Assembly (NCBI GenBank): GCA_038030265.1
Contig: CM075937.1
Span: 2,542,001-2,606,000, forward strand
Direction of reading: 5' to 3'
Source: Corythucha ciliata
Lineage: Eukaryota; Arthropoda; Insecta; Hemiptera; Tingidae
DNA length: 64,000 nucleotides
The first letter of the stretch is position 1, and every line of letters begins with the position of its first letter. The position numbers and the translations under genes are program-made. This document shows, in pieces, positions 22,116 to 33,669 of the stretch. Under the pieces are notes generated by a model that did not search any database, was not told the origin of the DNA, and saw nothing but the letters and a program-made list of their open reading frames with translations.

Positions 22116-22921
22116 ATTCCACTTTAGATGGCATTAACAAGAAATCGTGTTCGGTAAAAACAAAATTATGCAAAATCATGCAGAATTAATTTAATTAGAA
22201 TGCAAATTGTCAATTCAATATTATTATCATTAACAGATTATCACTATTTGGTATAATTATGAAACAAATTACCATGGTTTTTCATAAATTTGACTAATTT
22301 CCAGGGCCCTTTGGATTAAAGAACGGCTTCTTCGTCTACTCATGCCTGAATAGTGGGAGGGGAGAAAGAAGTTTCAGGCACAACGTGAGGTCAATGGAGT
22401 TCACGGTTCGAATAGATCAATCATGAAACCCAATATTTTAATAGCTTACAATCCAATGACTGTGGGAGGGGGGGGACGGCATTCAAATATTACCTCAATT
22501 TTAAGAAAAAAGCGAGTTAGCAAAGTAGCGGTGGTAAATGGTCGTAGGAGGGAATCAGTTCTTGTGAGAGGGTGGGGGGGGGGAATGAAACGCTTGTGTC
22601 ACTGTTCGCGTCCGGAATAAGGTGAATCAGCCGCTCATCTGTATTCGATTTGTACTGTTCTACTTTCCAAAATGTTGGATTTTGGGTTCGATATAAAAGT
22701 CAGATTCAGTGTTAGACCTTGGACGCGAAAGGATCTCTTCTTTGTTCGACCAAGTGCCCTAACAGCGGTGAAGTATTTATTAATTTTCCTTTTGTTTTTT
22801 TTTCTCCTCTTACACCGATTTTTGGTAAGTCTCAATTTTATTTATTTTTATTTTTTCTCTGTGCTTGGAGAAAGCGCAGTACAAAGTTTTTCTTTTTTTT
22901 CTTTTTTTCTTCGCCTCCGTG
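22116..22921 (+). other. No protein; probable 5' leader of the following I-type LINE
   Basis: Contains G-runs at 22449-22458 and 22573-22583 and a long pyrimidine tract just before the ORF1 start. No promoter could be placed from sequence alone. Confidence 0.35.
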
Positions 22922-24223
22922 ATGGGGGAGGAGACGGACGGAGAGAACTCCAGTTCTCATATCATGGATGTAGCAGAAACGAATAATCAGCAAAAAGACA
23001 ATAGCGAAAGAGTCGAATTTTTATTTCGTCAGGAGGATACCGGACCTTATAAAATTTATTTAGAAAGTCTCAACCTATCCAAAGAAGGTGTGGGCAGAGT
23101 TCACCCGATGTCTATCGGGAAAATGATTTTTGAGTCGTTACCCGAGATTTCCAAGAGCGTTATTTCAGTAAAAACTCAAGGGCGAAACCGTATTGTCATT
23201 GAAGTCAATAATTACGCTTCTGCCAATAAACTAGTGGCAAACGAAGTATTTAAAACTAAAGGTTTCAAAACATATATTCCTGGCTTCTTGATCAAACGCC
23301 GTGGAATAATTAGAGGCGTCGATAAATCCTTGAGCGAAGAAGAAATAAAAAAGGTCGTTCAAGGGCCGTCAGGTGAAAATTTAGACATATTTTCAATTAA
23401 AAGACTTAACCGTCGTAGTACAGATTCAGCAGGGAAAAACGTATTCACCCCGACTTTTTCTGTAGCATTTAATATTCGAGGACAGACTTTGCCCCCATAC
23501 GTGTTTATTCACTACGTCGCCTGCGAGGTGGAGCCGTTCATTCCAAGAGTAGTGCAATGCAATAAATGCTTGCGTTATGGTCACTTCCAAGATCAATGTA
23601 AAGGCGCTGAACGGTGTAGTAAATGCGGAGACGCTCACAATCTAAGTGAGTGCTCGGCGGAAGAAAAAAATTGCATTCATTGCAATGGCGCTCATCTTGC
23701 AACGGAAAGAAACAATTGTCCTCAGTTTTTGAAAGAAAAAAATATTAAAAAAGTAATGAGCGAGAGCAACATTTCTTATCATGAGGCGAGATCCGCTGTA
23801 AATGGACAATCATTTGCAAATAAACTGAGACCTCCATCCATCAATAATATTTCTTCTTTCCCACCCCTTTTTCATGGAAACTTTAATTCTAACAGAAAAG
23901 TAGCTTCAACCAGTTCTTTTCCACGGTCCTTTAAACGTTCACGCGATAACCCTTCCCCACCAGCAGTGATAGCGCAAAATAATGCAACACCGAAAAATAC
24001 CCCCGGTGGGTTAATCCAATTTAATCCCTACAGGGTGGAACACGCAGAACAGAAAACTAGATCTCTAATACAACATGAATCCTTCAAATCAGAATTGGAA
24101 GATATTATGAAAAATCTGCTTAAAAAAGTCGGTATAAAGGATAATCAAATTGCTCACGAGGATACAAAGTTATTTTTAGCACAAACCATCCAGTACATAA
24201 CAGACAAGCATAGTAATTTGTAG
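22922..24223 (+). CDS. I-type LINE ORF1 (gag-like nucleic-acid-binding protein)
   Basis: I chose the ATG at 22922 (MGEETDGENSSSHIMDVAET) because the longer upstream frame is only a translated pyrimidine tract. An RRM-like region (residues about 40-180) precedes three zinc knuckles: CNKCLRYGHFQDQC, CSKCGDAHNLSEC and CIHCNGAHLATERNNC. The C-terminal third is serine/proline-rich. The frame is intact for about 434 residues, unusual in this decayed region. The product would coat the LINE RNA. ORF2 begins 57 bases after the stop. Confidence 0.85.
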   Translation: MGEETDGENSSSHIMDVAETNNQQKDNSERVEFLFRQEDTGPYKIYLESLNLSKEGVGRVHPMSIGKMIFESLPEISKSVISVKTQGRNRIVIEVNNYASANKLVANEVFKTKGFKTYIPGFLIKRRGIIRGVDKSLSEEEIKKVVQGPSGENLDIFSIKRLNRRSTDSAGKNVFTPTFSVAFNIRGQTLPPYVFIHYVACEVEPFIPRVVQCNKCLRYGHFQDQCKGAERCSKCGDAHNLSECSAEEKNCIHCNGAHLATERNNCPQFLKEKNIKKVMSESNISYHEARSAVNGQSFANKLRPPSINNISSFPPLFHGNFNSNRKVASTSSFPRSFKRSRDNPSPPAVIAQNNATPKNTPGGLIQFNPYRVEHAEQKTRSLIQHESFKSELEDIMKNLLKKVGIKDNQIAHEDTKLFLAQTIQYITDKHSNL

Positions 24224-24279
24224 TAAGCTATCTCTCTTCCATTTGTTGGACAGGGAGACATATAACACTATCAATAATC

Positions 24280-25340
24280 ATGGATAATAACTTGAAAATT
24301 CTCCAATGGAATTCGCGCTCTTTAGCATCAAAAATAGCTGAGACAGAAAATTTCCTTGTTGCAAATAATATCCAGATTGCAGCTATTTCGGAAACTTGGT
24401 TCAAGCCAGACAAATCTTATACAATTAACAATTATAACATTGTTAGACAGGACAGGCGGGACGGTAAAGCCGGAGTGGCAATGTTAGTGAAGAGCAATAT
24501 TCCATTCAAAACTATTCATAGCTTGCCTACTATAGATGGGCTGATGATTGTAGGTATTTCCATAGAACTCCATTCAGGAATAATGCTGGATATTTTCTCG
24601 ATCTACAACAGTCCCCTCAATCATCTATCACAAAGCCAATGGGAAGTGGTTTTCAGTACCAGCACAGGCCCTGCTTTATTTCTGGGAGATTACAACTGCA
24701 ATGACCGGATTTTTGGCTCTAGTTTTTCGCAGCCCAAGGGAAAAAAATTATCGGATGCGGCTCATGAGGCCAACTTAATCTTTCTTAACGATGGGTCCCC
24801 CACATTTATAAACCACTTCAATAACACCACCATTTCCGTTCTTGATATATCATTCAGTACCCCAAGCATAGCCCCAAATTTCAGTTGGACCACGATCAAC
24901 GATACTTTAGGGTCGGACCATGTTCCTATCATAATTTCTTCATCGTTTAAAATTAATAACTGTGTCCGTAGCAAACCCTTGCGAAGATGGAACGAAACCC
25001 AAGCAAATTGGGATGATTTCAGGAGCTGTATGTCGTCATTTGATAGCACAAGCTTTAACACATACGATGATTTTAAAAAAACTCTTGAGCTGGCCTGTGA
25101 CACAGCCATACCTAAATGTTCTACCGCGAGAAATAAAAACCATACAATTTGGTGGAATGATGATTGCTCTGCTGCTAAAAGACACAGGTCTGCGGCATTC
25201 TCTGCTTACAAAAATAGCCCATCAATGAATACATACTTGGAGCTTAAAAAGGCAGCAGCCAGGGCAAAACGTGTCGTGAAGCAGGCAAAGCGTCAATCCT
25301 GGAGAACATTTTGTGGACAGCTTAACGGCAGCTTCCCTAT
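24280..25340 (+). pseudogene. I-type LINE ORF2, part 1: AP-like endonuclease
   Basis: The frame starts MDNNLKILQWNSRSLASK and carries the endonuclease signatures ISETWF, IFSIYNSPL, FLGDYNCND, VLDISF and GSDHVPI, then a linker toward RT (IWWNDDCSAAKRHRSAAFSA). All catalytic boxes look conserved. The real frame is cut after codon CCT/AT at 25340 by an inserted DNA element and resumes at 27796, so the stop at 25356 belongs to the insertion. Confidence 0.9.
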
Positions 25341-27795
25341 TGGCGGTTCAGATTAACCAAATGCGCTCTGGTGGCGGCCCTACCGAAGTAAGAAGAGCGG
25401 TAGACTTTCCATGGGCTCTTATGAGAAAACGCAGTTTTTGTTCTTTTTTATGAGTTTTTAGGATTTTTAAAGTTCATTTCTTTGAAATATTAGTTGGTAT
25501 TACTACCGACTATTAACAATTAAACTCACCATCGAGAAATAATTGAGATAAAATGAAAGAACTCGCGGTGAGAAAATGATGCCGGTTTCCATTTGCCGGG
25601 AATTTCGCGCTGCGAGAGAGATTTTTCCTCCCGTCCTTGATGAATTATGGAAAAATCCTCCTACCCTATGCAGAATATTGTGCAAATGAAAAACGCAATA
25701 AGTTTTCAAATATCTTTGCGAATTTCCGATTAAGAAGGGTTGTTCAGCCCCAAAAACAGACTGTCCTTAACCAAATATTATGTAATTTTCCCCAAGAAGG
25801 GTATGTTTATCAATGCACTTATTCTACAGACAAAGCTGGGATAAGTCTGGTTGCTATCGGCCTTTTGGTAAACAGTAATGCAAAGTTCTCTGAGCTATTA
25901 CGTGAGAAATCCGGTGATTGATAAACCCACCCTGCATGGTGTAAATATCCATCACATGAATTCCCTCCAGTAGGCACAGGAAGGTAATTAAAGGAGTTAT
26001 TAATAAAAGATTTTCTGTATGACATTTTTACTAGTCACATTTGAGACTTTTTGAGACTCAAATGCCTTGTTTGAATTGAACAAGCTGGAACAAGCCGGAT
26101 TATGGATAAGTGGTAGTTTTTTATCCAAGTGGTTAAGTTTTCAAGTAAAATTAGCGCATTAAAAGACGCGATTTCATGAGTTTACCCTATTCTGCAAAGA
26201 AAGCGAATTTCATCCCAGAAACTGACTGTGCTCACATAAAAAGGGACAATATGTTCCACGAAGAACTTCCACTTTTGCCGGTTAAACGATCGGTGTAGCC
26301 TTCTAATGGATAAAAGCTGTCAATTCTTGAATTAACGATTTGTCTCCATTTTAGCCGCGAATTAGCAATTTTGGTCATTTCTGCAAGTTTTCGCCCTTAT
26401 TAGCCGTGAATTATAGCGATTTATCTTAATTTTGCAGTGAGTTCGTATTTTTCTTTATTTCAGCCGATAATTAGCGATTTTTCTCAATTGCATCCATGAA
26501 TTAGCAACTTTTCTTAATTTCAGCTCCGGCTTAGCGATTTGCTTCGCTTGCTTTTAGCTATGAATTAGCGTTTTTTCGCAGTTTGAGCCACGAACTTGCC
26601 TTCAGAAGCTCAAAATTTTCGTTTCCTTACATCTAGCATCTGGGCGCTTTTATTTATTTATTCGTCACGTTAGCCGTGAATACGTGATTTTGACTGCTAA
26701 AGAGCGATTTCCCACAATTGTATCCGTGAACTAGCACTTTTCTTAATTTTCCCCACGAATTAGCCTTTTTTTTTCACTTTTAGCAATGAATTAGCGTTTT
26801 TTTCAGATTGAGCCACGAACTTCCGTTCTGAATAAGCCGAGAATTCATGTTTTCGTAATTTTAGGAGCGAATTAGCGCTTTTTTTCATTGGCGAATTATT
26901 GATTTTTCACAATTTTATCCGTTAATTAGTGTTTTTCGTAATTTTAAACGCTGATGACTGTAATTTACACTTTATCCGCGATTTTAAAGCTTTTTCTCAA
27001 TTTTTGCTGTGAAGTTTTCTTAACTTTATCCGTGATTTAGCACTTGTTCATATTTGGCCGAGAATAAGTTTTTTTTTTCTCAATAATTTCAGCCGTTAAT
27101 TAGCCATTTATCTCAATTTCAGTCCCCAATTAGCCTTATTTTCCGTTTTGGTCTGGATTAAGCGGGGGATTGGCCGACCACGAAAAGGCGCGAATTGTAG
27201 CGATTTTCATTTCCACAAAAATCCTAGGGGCGCCAAAATCCAACATTAAAGATAATTTTATTTACCACTGTATGCCATGGGCGGGCCATTTAGGAAGGCT
27301 CAGCTGAGTCAGCGGGCCACTTTTTGGCCCGCGACCTCTCGGTTGGGCCCACGGCGGCCTACGCCTTGGCGTCCTCTATTTGGCCGCGTATACAATATTT
27401 GGTGCTTAACTCCACTTCCCCTTTTTTTTAGCTCCTTGATGAGACCGTGCATTTATCAAATTTATATTGATTTACATAGACAACATTGTGAGACAACAAG
27501 AAGAGATAATGACTACGTACTGTTCATTATAGGTACAAACCGTAGGATACTAAATTCACTACGTTCCCGAAATGTAATCCTTTGAAAGCAGGTCGTAGAA
27601 GGTCGATCGAAGAATGGTCGTAACCTCAAATCCTTTTTCAATCAAGTGTGGCGATAATTAAGACGGAAAACATTGTAAAATCCTTAAAAACTGCAAAAAC
27701 ACCATTATTTAGCCCATACGTTGGTGGTAAGAGTAGGGCTCTTTTCCGCCATTGCGCCTCGACGCTAGCGCTACAAGTGATAATCTGAATCGCCA
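25341..27795. mobile_element. 2.45-kb TIR element inserted in the I-type LINE (AT duplication)
   Basis: Ends are TGGCGGTTCAGATTA (25341-25355) and its inverted near-copy TAATCTGAATCGCCA (27781-27795). Weaker inverted similarity continues inwards for about 150 bp. AT flanks both sides (25339-25340, 27796-27797), and removing the element restores the LINE frame exactly (TTC CCT ATT GGA GAC). If one base is assigned differently the duplication reads ATT. AT duplications are known for ISL2EU-type elements, relatives of PIF/Harbinger, but no transposase supports that here. The interior holds an unknown ORF (25637-25921) and a family-1 array. Confidence 0.8.
26315..27205 (+). repeat. Family-1 degenerate array (copy C)
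   Basis: Units with GAATTAGCG, a T-run, CTCAATTTT and AGCCG repeat about every 30 bases, with variants near the ends. The array lies inside the 25341-27795 element. The last 590 bp of that element contain a GC-rich partial palindrome (27275-27400). Confidence 0.75.
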
Positions 27796-30445
27796 ATTGG
27801 AGACGTGTGGAAGAGAATCAAACGTTTAAAAAACCCAGCTCCTGATATCATCTTCCCAGTTAGTAAAGGAAAGTGGTGCGACGATTTTCTTTGCTAATTA
27901 ACTCCGGATTCCGTGCCTGAGCCAATTCCGGATTTTTCGATAGCTTTTGACCAATCATGCTTTCTGACCAGTGCGTTTACGGTCAAGGAGGTGGACCTGG
28001 CCATTAAAAATTCAAAAAATACATCACCTGGCATTGATCAAATAACGTACTCGATTCTGAAACAATGTTCCATGTCAACAAAAAAAAAGTTAACAAATAT
28101 TTTCAATGATATTTGGCATAATGGAATTTTCCCAGACAGTTGGAAAGAATATTTAATTTATCCCCTAAAGAAACAAAACAAACCTCCTAACCACTTCGAC
28201 TCTTACCGCCCGATCTCTCTGTCTTCATGTGTAGTCAGGACTTTGGAAAGGATTCTGAAGAACCGGCTGGAATTTTGGCTAGAAAACAAAGAAGTTCTTC
28301 CCCGCAGTCAATTTGGATTCCGAAGAGGCCGAAGCACGGTACACAGTCTTTCCAAATTTACCACCGACATTCAACTAGGATTTACTGAAGGAAAAATTAC
28401 ACTGGCTATTTTCCTAGACATTTCGGACGCGTACAATAATGTAAATCTTCGCATCCTGTACGATGTTATGATATTATGATGGTTAAAATCGGGGTTTCCC
28501 CATTTTTTGCCCATAGAATAGTTTCGTTGATCTCGAATCGCAAACTGTACCTGCAAGTTAGTGATTCTCGGCTCGGTCCCAGGCTTGCCAACAAAGGTTT
28601 GCCCCAGGGGGGGGGGGGTCCTTAGTCCTATATTGTATGCGATATACGTGGCAGATTTGGAGGAGGTTCTTCCAGACGCTGTGAACATACTACAGTACGC
28701 GGACGACATATGTTTATATGTGACAGAGTCAAGCTTGGAGCGCTGTGTTGAGCTACTTCAACAAGGCGTACTCAGTTTTAACGAGTGGCTTTGCAGCAAA
28801 GGACTGGCGATTTCGGAAAATAAATCAGTAGTCTGTCCCTTCTCGAGACACAGATCTAACGCGCTAGGTGACCAAGTAACGTTAGGGAACTTTAATTTCC
28901 CCGTAAAGGAGGAAGTGAAGTTCCTGGGTTTACATTTCGACCGGAAACTCACCTGGAAAAGTCAAATAGAAAAAATGGTAGTCAAGGCCGAAAGATACGT
29001 TAATGTGCTGCGAATGATATCACATACTCGTTGGGGAGCAGATCCGGATGTCAGCCTTTTGTTTTACAGAGCGACGGTTCGCTCGATTTTTGATTATGGG
29101 TGTATGTTGTACGGGTCGGCGTATAAATCTATCCTTAGAAAGCTAGATGTGATACAATTCAAATCTATTCGAATATGTCTTGGCATGCTTCAATCTACCC
29201 CAATCAACAATCTTCTCAACGAGGCCGGAGAAGTTCCTCTTAAAATCAGACGGGAGATTTTGTCAGACCGCCTTCTCCTTAAAATTAAAAGTTTGTACCC
29301 TGACATCACGCAAAAAATTTATCACCTGAATACGTTTGACCTCACCCATAAATTTTGGCAAAAAAAATCCACAACCATGCTTGTACGTAGCTTCCGACGA
29401 CTACATTCAATATTATCTCAAGTCAACTGTACCAATTATTCTATACCCCTATTCAAATTGTCCAAAGATACACACTCAAGTTTGTACAGAAAAAGTGATC
29501 TATTTCTGCAAAAGATGTTTAAAATAATTCCACTGGTTTCCAATAACAAGGTGGTAGAAACAGAGTTAAAGCTGATGCCCAACTCTCATTACATATTCAC
29601 CGACGGTTCTAAGTCACAATCGGGCTCTGGGTGTTCGTTCTATGACCAAACGTACGACGTTGGTCGTAGATTCAAACTTCCGGACAATACTTCGATCTTC
29701 ACCTGTGAGGTAGTGGCGGTTCGAGAGGCTTTGAAATATTTCAACGGTCTATACACAACTAAAGACCTGGTTGTCAGTACTGACAACAAAAGTATACTGG
29801 CGGCAATAGACAATCCCCTGGAATATTTCAGAAGCTCCGTAACAATGTTAGAAGCCTTGGATATACTATGCCAAATTAGAAATAAAAATAAGAAAATCGT
29901 AATATTTCCGGGTTCCCAACCACTCGGGGATTTTTGGTAACGAGCAAGCAGACCGTCTTGCGAAACAGGCGTGCTCTACGGGCGAGCTGTTAAAAATAGA
30001 CGCGAATTACTCGGAATTTTTCGGCTTAAGCAAATCAATACTGCGTCAAACGTGGTACCACAGTTACAGAGCAAGCGAAACTGGCCTGTTCTACGTAGGG
30101 CATAACCCCACAATAAATTATTTCCCTTGGTTCCACAAGCGGAATGTGTCCAAAAACTTGTGCGCAGCTTTGTGTCGGCTTAGGACCAACCACGGAATTT
30201 GCCCTGCATACCTTAAAAAAATAAATGTTCAGGTGTCTGACCAGTGCGAATCATGCCATACTTTAGGGGATTTGGAACACATCATCATGCATTGTAAAAA
30301 ATTCACCGCAGAAAGACTTGAATTGTTCAGAAATTTAGGGTCATTAGCAAACCCATTCAATTACATAAACATATTAATTTCCAAAGACTTAGACGTGTAC
30401 AAAAACGTACATCAATTTTTACTTAGAATACAGCATCTAGTTTAA
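27796..30445 (+). pseudogene. I-type LINE ORF2, part 2: reverse transcriptase, RNase H, C-terminal zinc knuckle
   Basis: The frame resumes IGDVWKRIKRL. One stop lies at about 27898. RT boxes follow: SPGIDQITYSILK, YRPISLSSCVVRTLERILKN, QFGFRRGRSTVHSL and IFLDISDAYNNV. After indels near 28480-28600, LPQGGVLSP is distorted by a G12 run (28607-28618), then LQYADDICLYV with the catalytic pair. RNase H is at about 29580-29930 (IFTDGSKSQSG, EVVAVREAL, STDNKSILAAI). After a further shift, 30146-30445 carries CESCHTLGDLEHIIMHC. Few lesions, mostly at homopolymers, suggest a relatively recent insertion. Confidence 0.9.
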
Positions 30446-30531
30446 ATCATAACATTTTCACACCCGCAATCAAACTAAAACTGTGGCTCCGGCTTCCGGG
30501 CTAATGCCAATTTAAAAAAAAAAAAAAGTCA

Positions 30532-32660
30532 AGAAGATTTGCTTCTTGAGTGATCTTTCTTCATAATAGAAAAAGCAGGCCTGATTTTAGTGCATTTCAT
30601 TTTATTTCAAAATTTACTATTTTTTATTTTATTTTTCATAGCGTTCGAAAGAAAGCGTTCGTGTTTGTAAACTCATTTTTTCCATTTCTTATATTAATAG
30701 ACTGCATCAACGGACACGTGGACTTCAACCACCGCCTGTTTCTTTTTCTATTAAAAATAGAAAAACCACTTCACATACTTCCGCGTTATCTATCCACTTG
30801 TCCAAGGCCCATAATTTCAACCCTAATAAACCCCTCCAATCAATTCAACCGTATGTCCGTACATTGGAGTGCAGTGAAGGGGTTTATAGAAAGGGTGTTG
30901 GGGGGGGGGGGGCTTCGTTTGATGTCCATTCAACCCAAGAGCCACTCTTATACCAACCCACGGGTATACTCTGCTTGACGAGTGAATGTGGGGGGGGGGG
31001 GACTTGTAAAGGTCCCACCTCTTTACCATTATTCCCATCCTACTCACGGATCCAAAGCGGCGGAGCCTCCCGAAACCCTCCCTCCAACCCCCTAAACCAC
31101 CTCGCGGAAAACGTTTTACCGTTAGCCGTTGAAAATATTTTTTTCAGTGCCGCCTCCGTTTCTGTGTCGTGTGGGTTATGGCATATTCGGAGTAAAGGCT
31201 TAAAACTGACACCCGAAATCGTGTTTCGGTACAGAGACGAAAACAAAAAAGTCATAATCATGAATGAGAAAAATTAAAAGAGCTGGAAAGTGAAGTGATA
31301 GTAATTCAATGAAAATCAGTTGGAACAACGTCAATAAAAATGTGAATCAAATCATAAATTGAAAATGTCCGTCAATCTAAAAAATAATTTTACACTATTT
31401 ATCGCTTGGTTGGATTAAATGAGGCCGTCAAGATCTTAGGTAATTTTTTTCGAAATACATACTTTTAATTAATAAAAGGCAAACCTGCTTGAAACAAAGG
31501 ATAAAGGGTATGGAATAAGTCACTTCTTGTTAATTTAGCCAAAGATAAATATACTGCCAGAATAAGGAAAAGGTATTCTCATCAAAATTGAAGAGTTCAT
31601 TACTATTTTTAAGGATTGAAATAATTGTCTGTCTTTCGAAGAAGTTTAATTTTGAAATTCATTGTTTTTAACACGAATGAAACATGAAAATCCCATTAAA
31701 GCAGAAAGCGCAGCCCATTCAAATGTATTTAAAAACTCTTTTTTGCTGAGACTATTCCGTTTTCTTATTGTTTATAGCTTGAATGGTACCTAAAGGCTAT
31801 ACAAAAGACTATGGCAAAGTTGAGGGGCGAAGGGAAAACATTTTCATCACGCCGGTCCATCTTTTCATCTCGTTTCCGTGAATCACCCAGAAAGTAATTG
31901 ATTTTGTTTTTTACTGTGCTATCTCGAAAAACTACTAAAAACGCTGTAGGACGTGAATGATGTTGGAGGGAAGATGCTTTTCGATAGCTTTTCTTACGCA
32001 AAATACTGCAGGATTTGACTTTTTTACGTCTATTCCTTCATTCTTCTTAAAACTTTTTCATTTCAGACGCATCAGATGATGTCGTTCGACGTTTCATGGA
32101 GGCAGTTTTTTATATTATCGTTAAGCTACGGAGTGAATAAGGGCCGTTCTATTTTGTGATTCTATTTACAACTACAAGGCCTAACAGGACTACTTATTTT
32201 ATTTCTTTAAATAGCTATAGACATTCATCCATTTATTTCCACGGAGGATGAACATCGAGTGAGATTAAGTATATGCGCCTAACTCACTCAATAATCATGT
32301 TAATAGGCCATTTTTTCTGCCAAAGATTAGGGACTAAATTGTATTCGAAGGGGGTTGTATTCGTTTCACAAAATTCTTTGGAGCGTTTTAACTCACCTTT
32401 GGATAGTTCTCATTTATCACAAGTTTAGCTCTACTTCAGACGGGGTTTTTTGTTCTTCCAGGCTTTCTTCTCGGGAAAAAGAAAAGGCAGACGTATAGTA
32501 TACGTGGTGGTGTCATAAATCATTCCGCCATAGTTTTACTTTTAACTTGGTTCGATGACAGAATAAAGCCAAAAAAGTGGATTTTGAGTGAACTATCGCT
32601 CTTACGCTTTTTATGTCTCTTCTGCGAATTTTTAAGCTTATTTTATAACTAACAGCGAGG
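30532..32660. other. No gene recognised
   Basis: A 2.1-kb AT-rich interval with two long G-runs (30900-30912 and 30990-31001). An open stretch at 30798-31277 crosses the G-runs and has no family signature. No inverted repeat or array was recognised. Confidence 0.55.
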
Positions 32661-33170
32661 AGCTTAAGGGGGAGTTGTACGTGTGTTTCCTCGACCCCCC
32701 TCCTATCTAGGGATGGAATCGGCCCGGCCCGAAGCCCGACCCGAGTCTGGAAACTTCGGCCCGGCCCAAAGCCCGGCACGAATTCGGGCCGGGCCGGGCC
32801 AGCCCGAGTTTTTTACGCTTGCATAAATAGAGCATAAATCTGTACTCCAATGCAATGGCTAAAAAGCCCGCATTCCACCAATCAAATGTACTTCGAGAGC
32901 GAGGAAAAAACACCAAATATGTGAGGGAGAAGAATTTTTCACAAAAGCACGCCTTTGCCTTAAACAAACGCTCGCTGTGTGGCTGTTGAGCTTTTTCGGT
33001 TCACACACTCTGGTGGACATTTCTCCCACAAGTCGACAACCTTTTAGCGCTACAAGGGGGGGGGGGTTGGACAGACTCACGACTCCAAGGGTAGCACAAT
33101 AAGCTACCTATAGGCTTCCTTGCTAAGGGGAAATTGCCCCCGCCCTCCAGATGAGATTGACCAGACGTAG

Positions 33171-33529
33171 ACTTGAGCTTTTTGGTGAAAAAAGGTAATC
33201 TCTCCATGTTTAAAGAGTCTTTATTTCTTAATTTGTGACCGTGGTTTCGGTCGACTATACCATCTTCAGATAAGGTTTAGGGCGTAAAAACCACTTTCGC
33301 CACATGACTTTTACTAAAACTAGCCGTTATCACAGGCTACACATGAGCCTGTCGGATTAGCTTGTGATTCAATTCAATTTTACTGAAAGTCGTGTGAAGA
33401 GGGTGGTTCTTACGCCCTAAACTTTGTCTGAAGATGGTCTAGCTCTAGTGGACCGATTCGATGGTCACGAATTAATAAAGACACTTCTAACGTAGAGAGA
33501 TTAGCCTTTTTCACCAAAAAACTTGAGTC
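33171..33529. repeat. Inverted repeat resembling Penelope-like element terminal sequence
   Basis: Left arm 33171-33300 and right arm about 33390-33529 are inverted copies. They share TTTTTGGTGAAAAA, GAGAGATTA, AATAAAGAC, GGTCAC, TGAAGATGG and ACGCCCTAAAC. The string TGAAGATGG...GACCGAAACC...GGTCAC...AATAAAGA is of the kind seen in terminal repeats of Penelope-like elements, by recollection. No Penelope RT or GIY-YIG domain is present. Confidence 0.6.
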
Positions 33530-33669
33530 ATCCAAACTGCACTATCTCACCTCGCATCAATACAATGAGACGATCAATGAGATTGAAAAACGCTCGTCTC
33601 CAGGAAATTCCGCACTCTCGTATGATCTTGCTTTCCTACATAAGTCGTCGAAAAAGTGAGAATTTTCAA

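Larger units (their letters stand above)
22922..30531 (+). mobile_element. I-type non-LTR retrotransposon, near full length, interrupted
   Basis: ORF1 with three zinc knuckles, then ORF2 with endonuclease, RT, RNase H and a C-terminal CCHC, then a short 3' tail (CTCCGGCTTCCGGGCTAATG) and an A14 run ending at 30531. RNase H downstream of RT points to the I superfamily. ORF2 is split at 25340/27796 by a DNA element. Flanking target duplications could not be assigned because the 5' end is unclear. Confidence 0.85.

Noticed and set aside
30798..31277. 159-codon ORF
   Set aside because: It spans two G-runs, has no recognisable domain, and overlaps another ORF of similar length on the opposite strand.
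32513..33207. Overlapping minus-strand ORFs with GPG/RP-rich residues
   Set aside because: They arise from the GC-rich terminal motif of the hAT-like element and have no domain.
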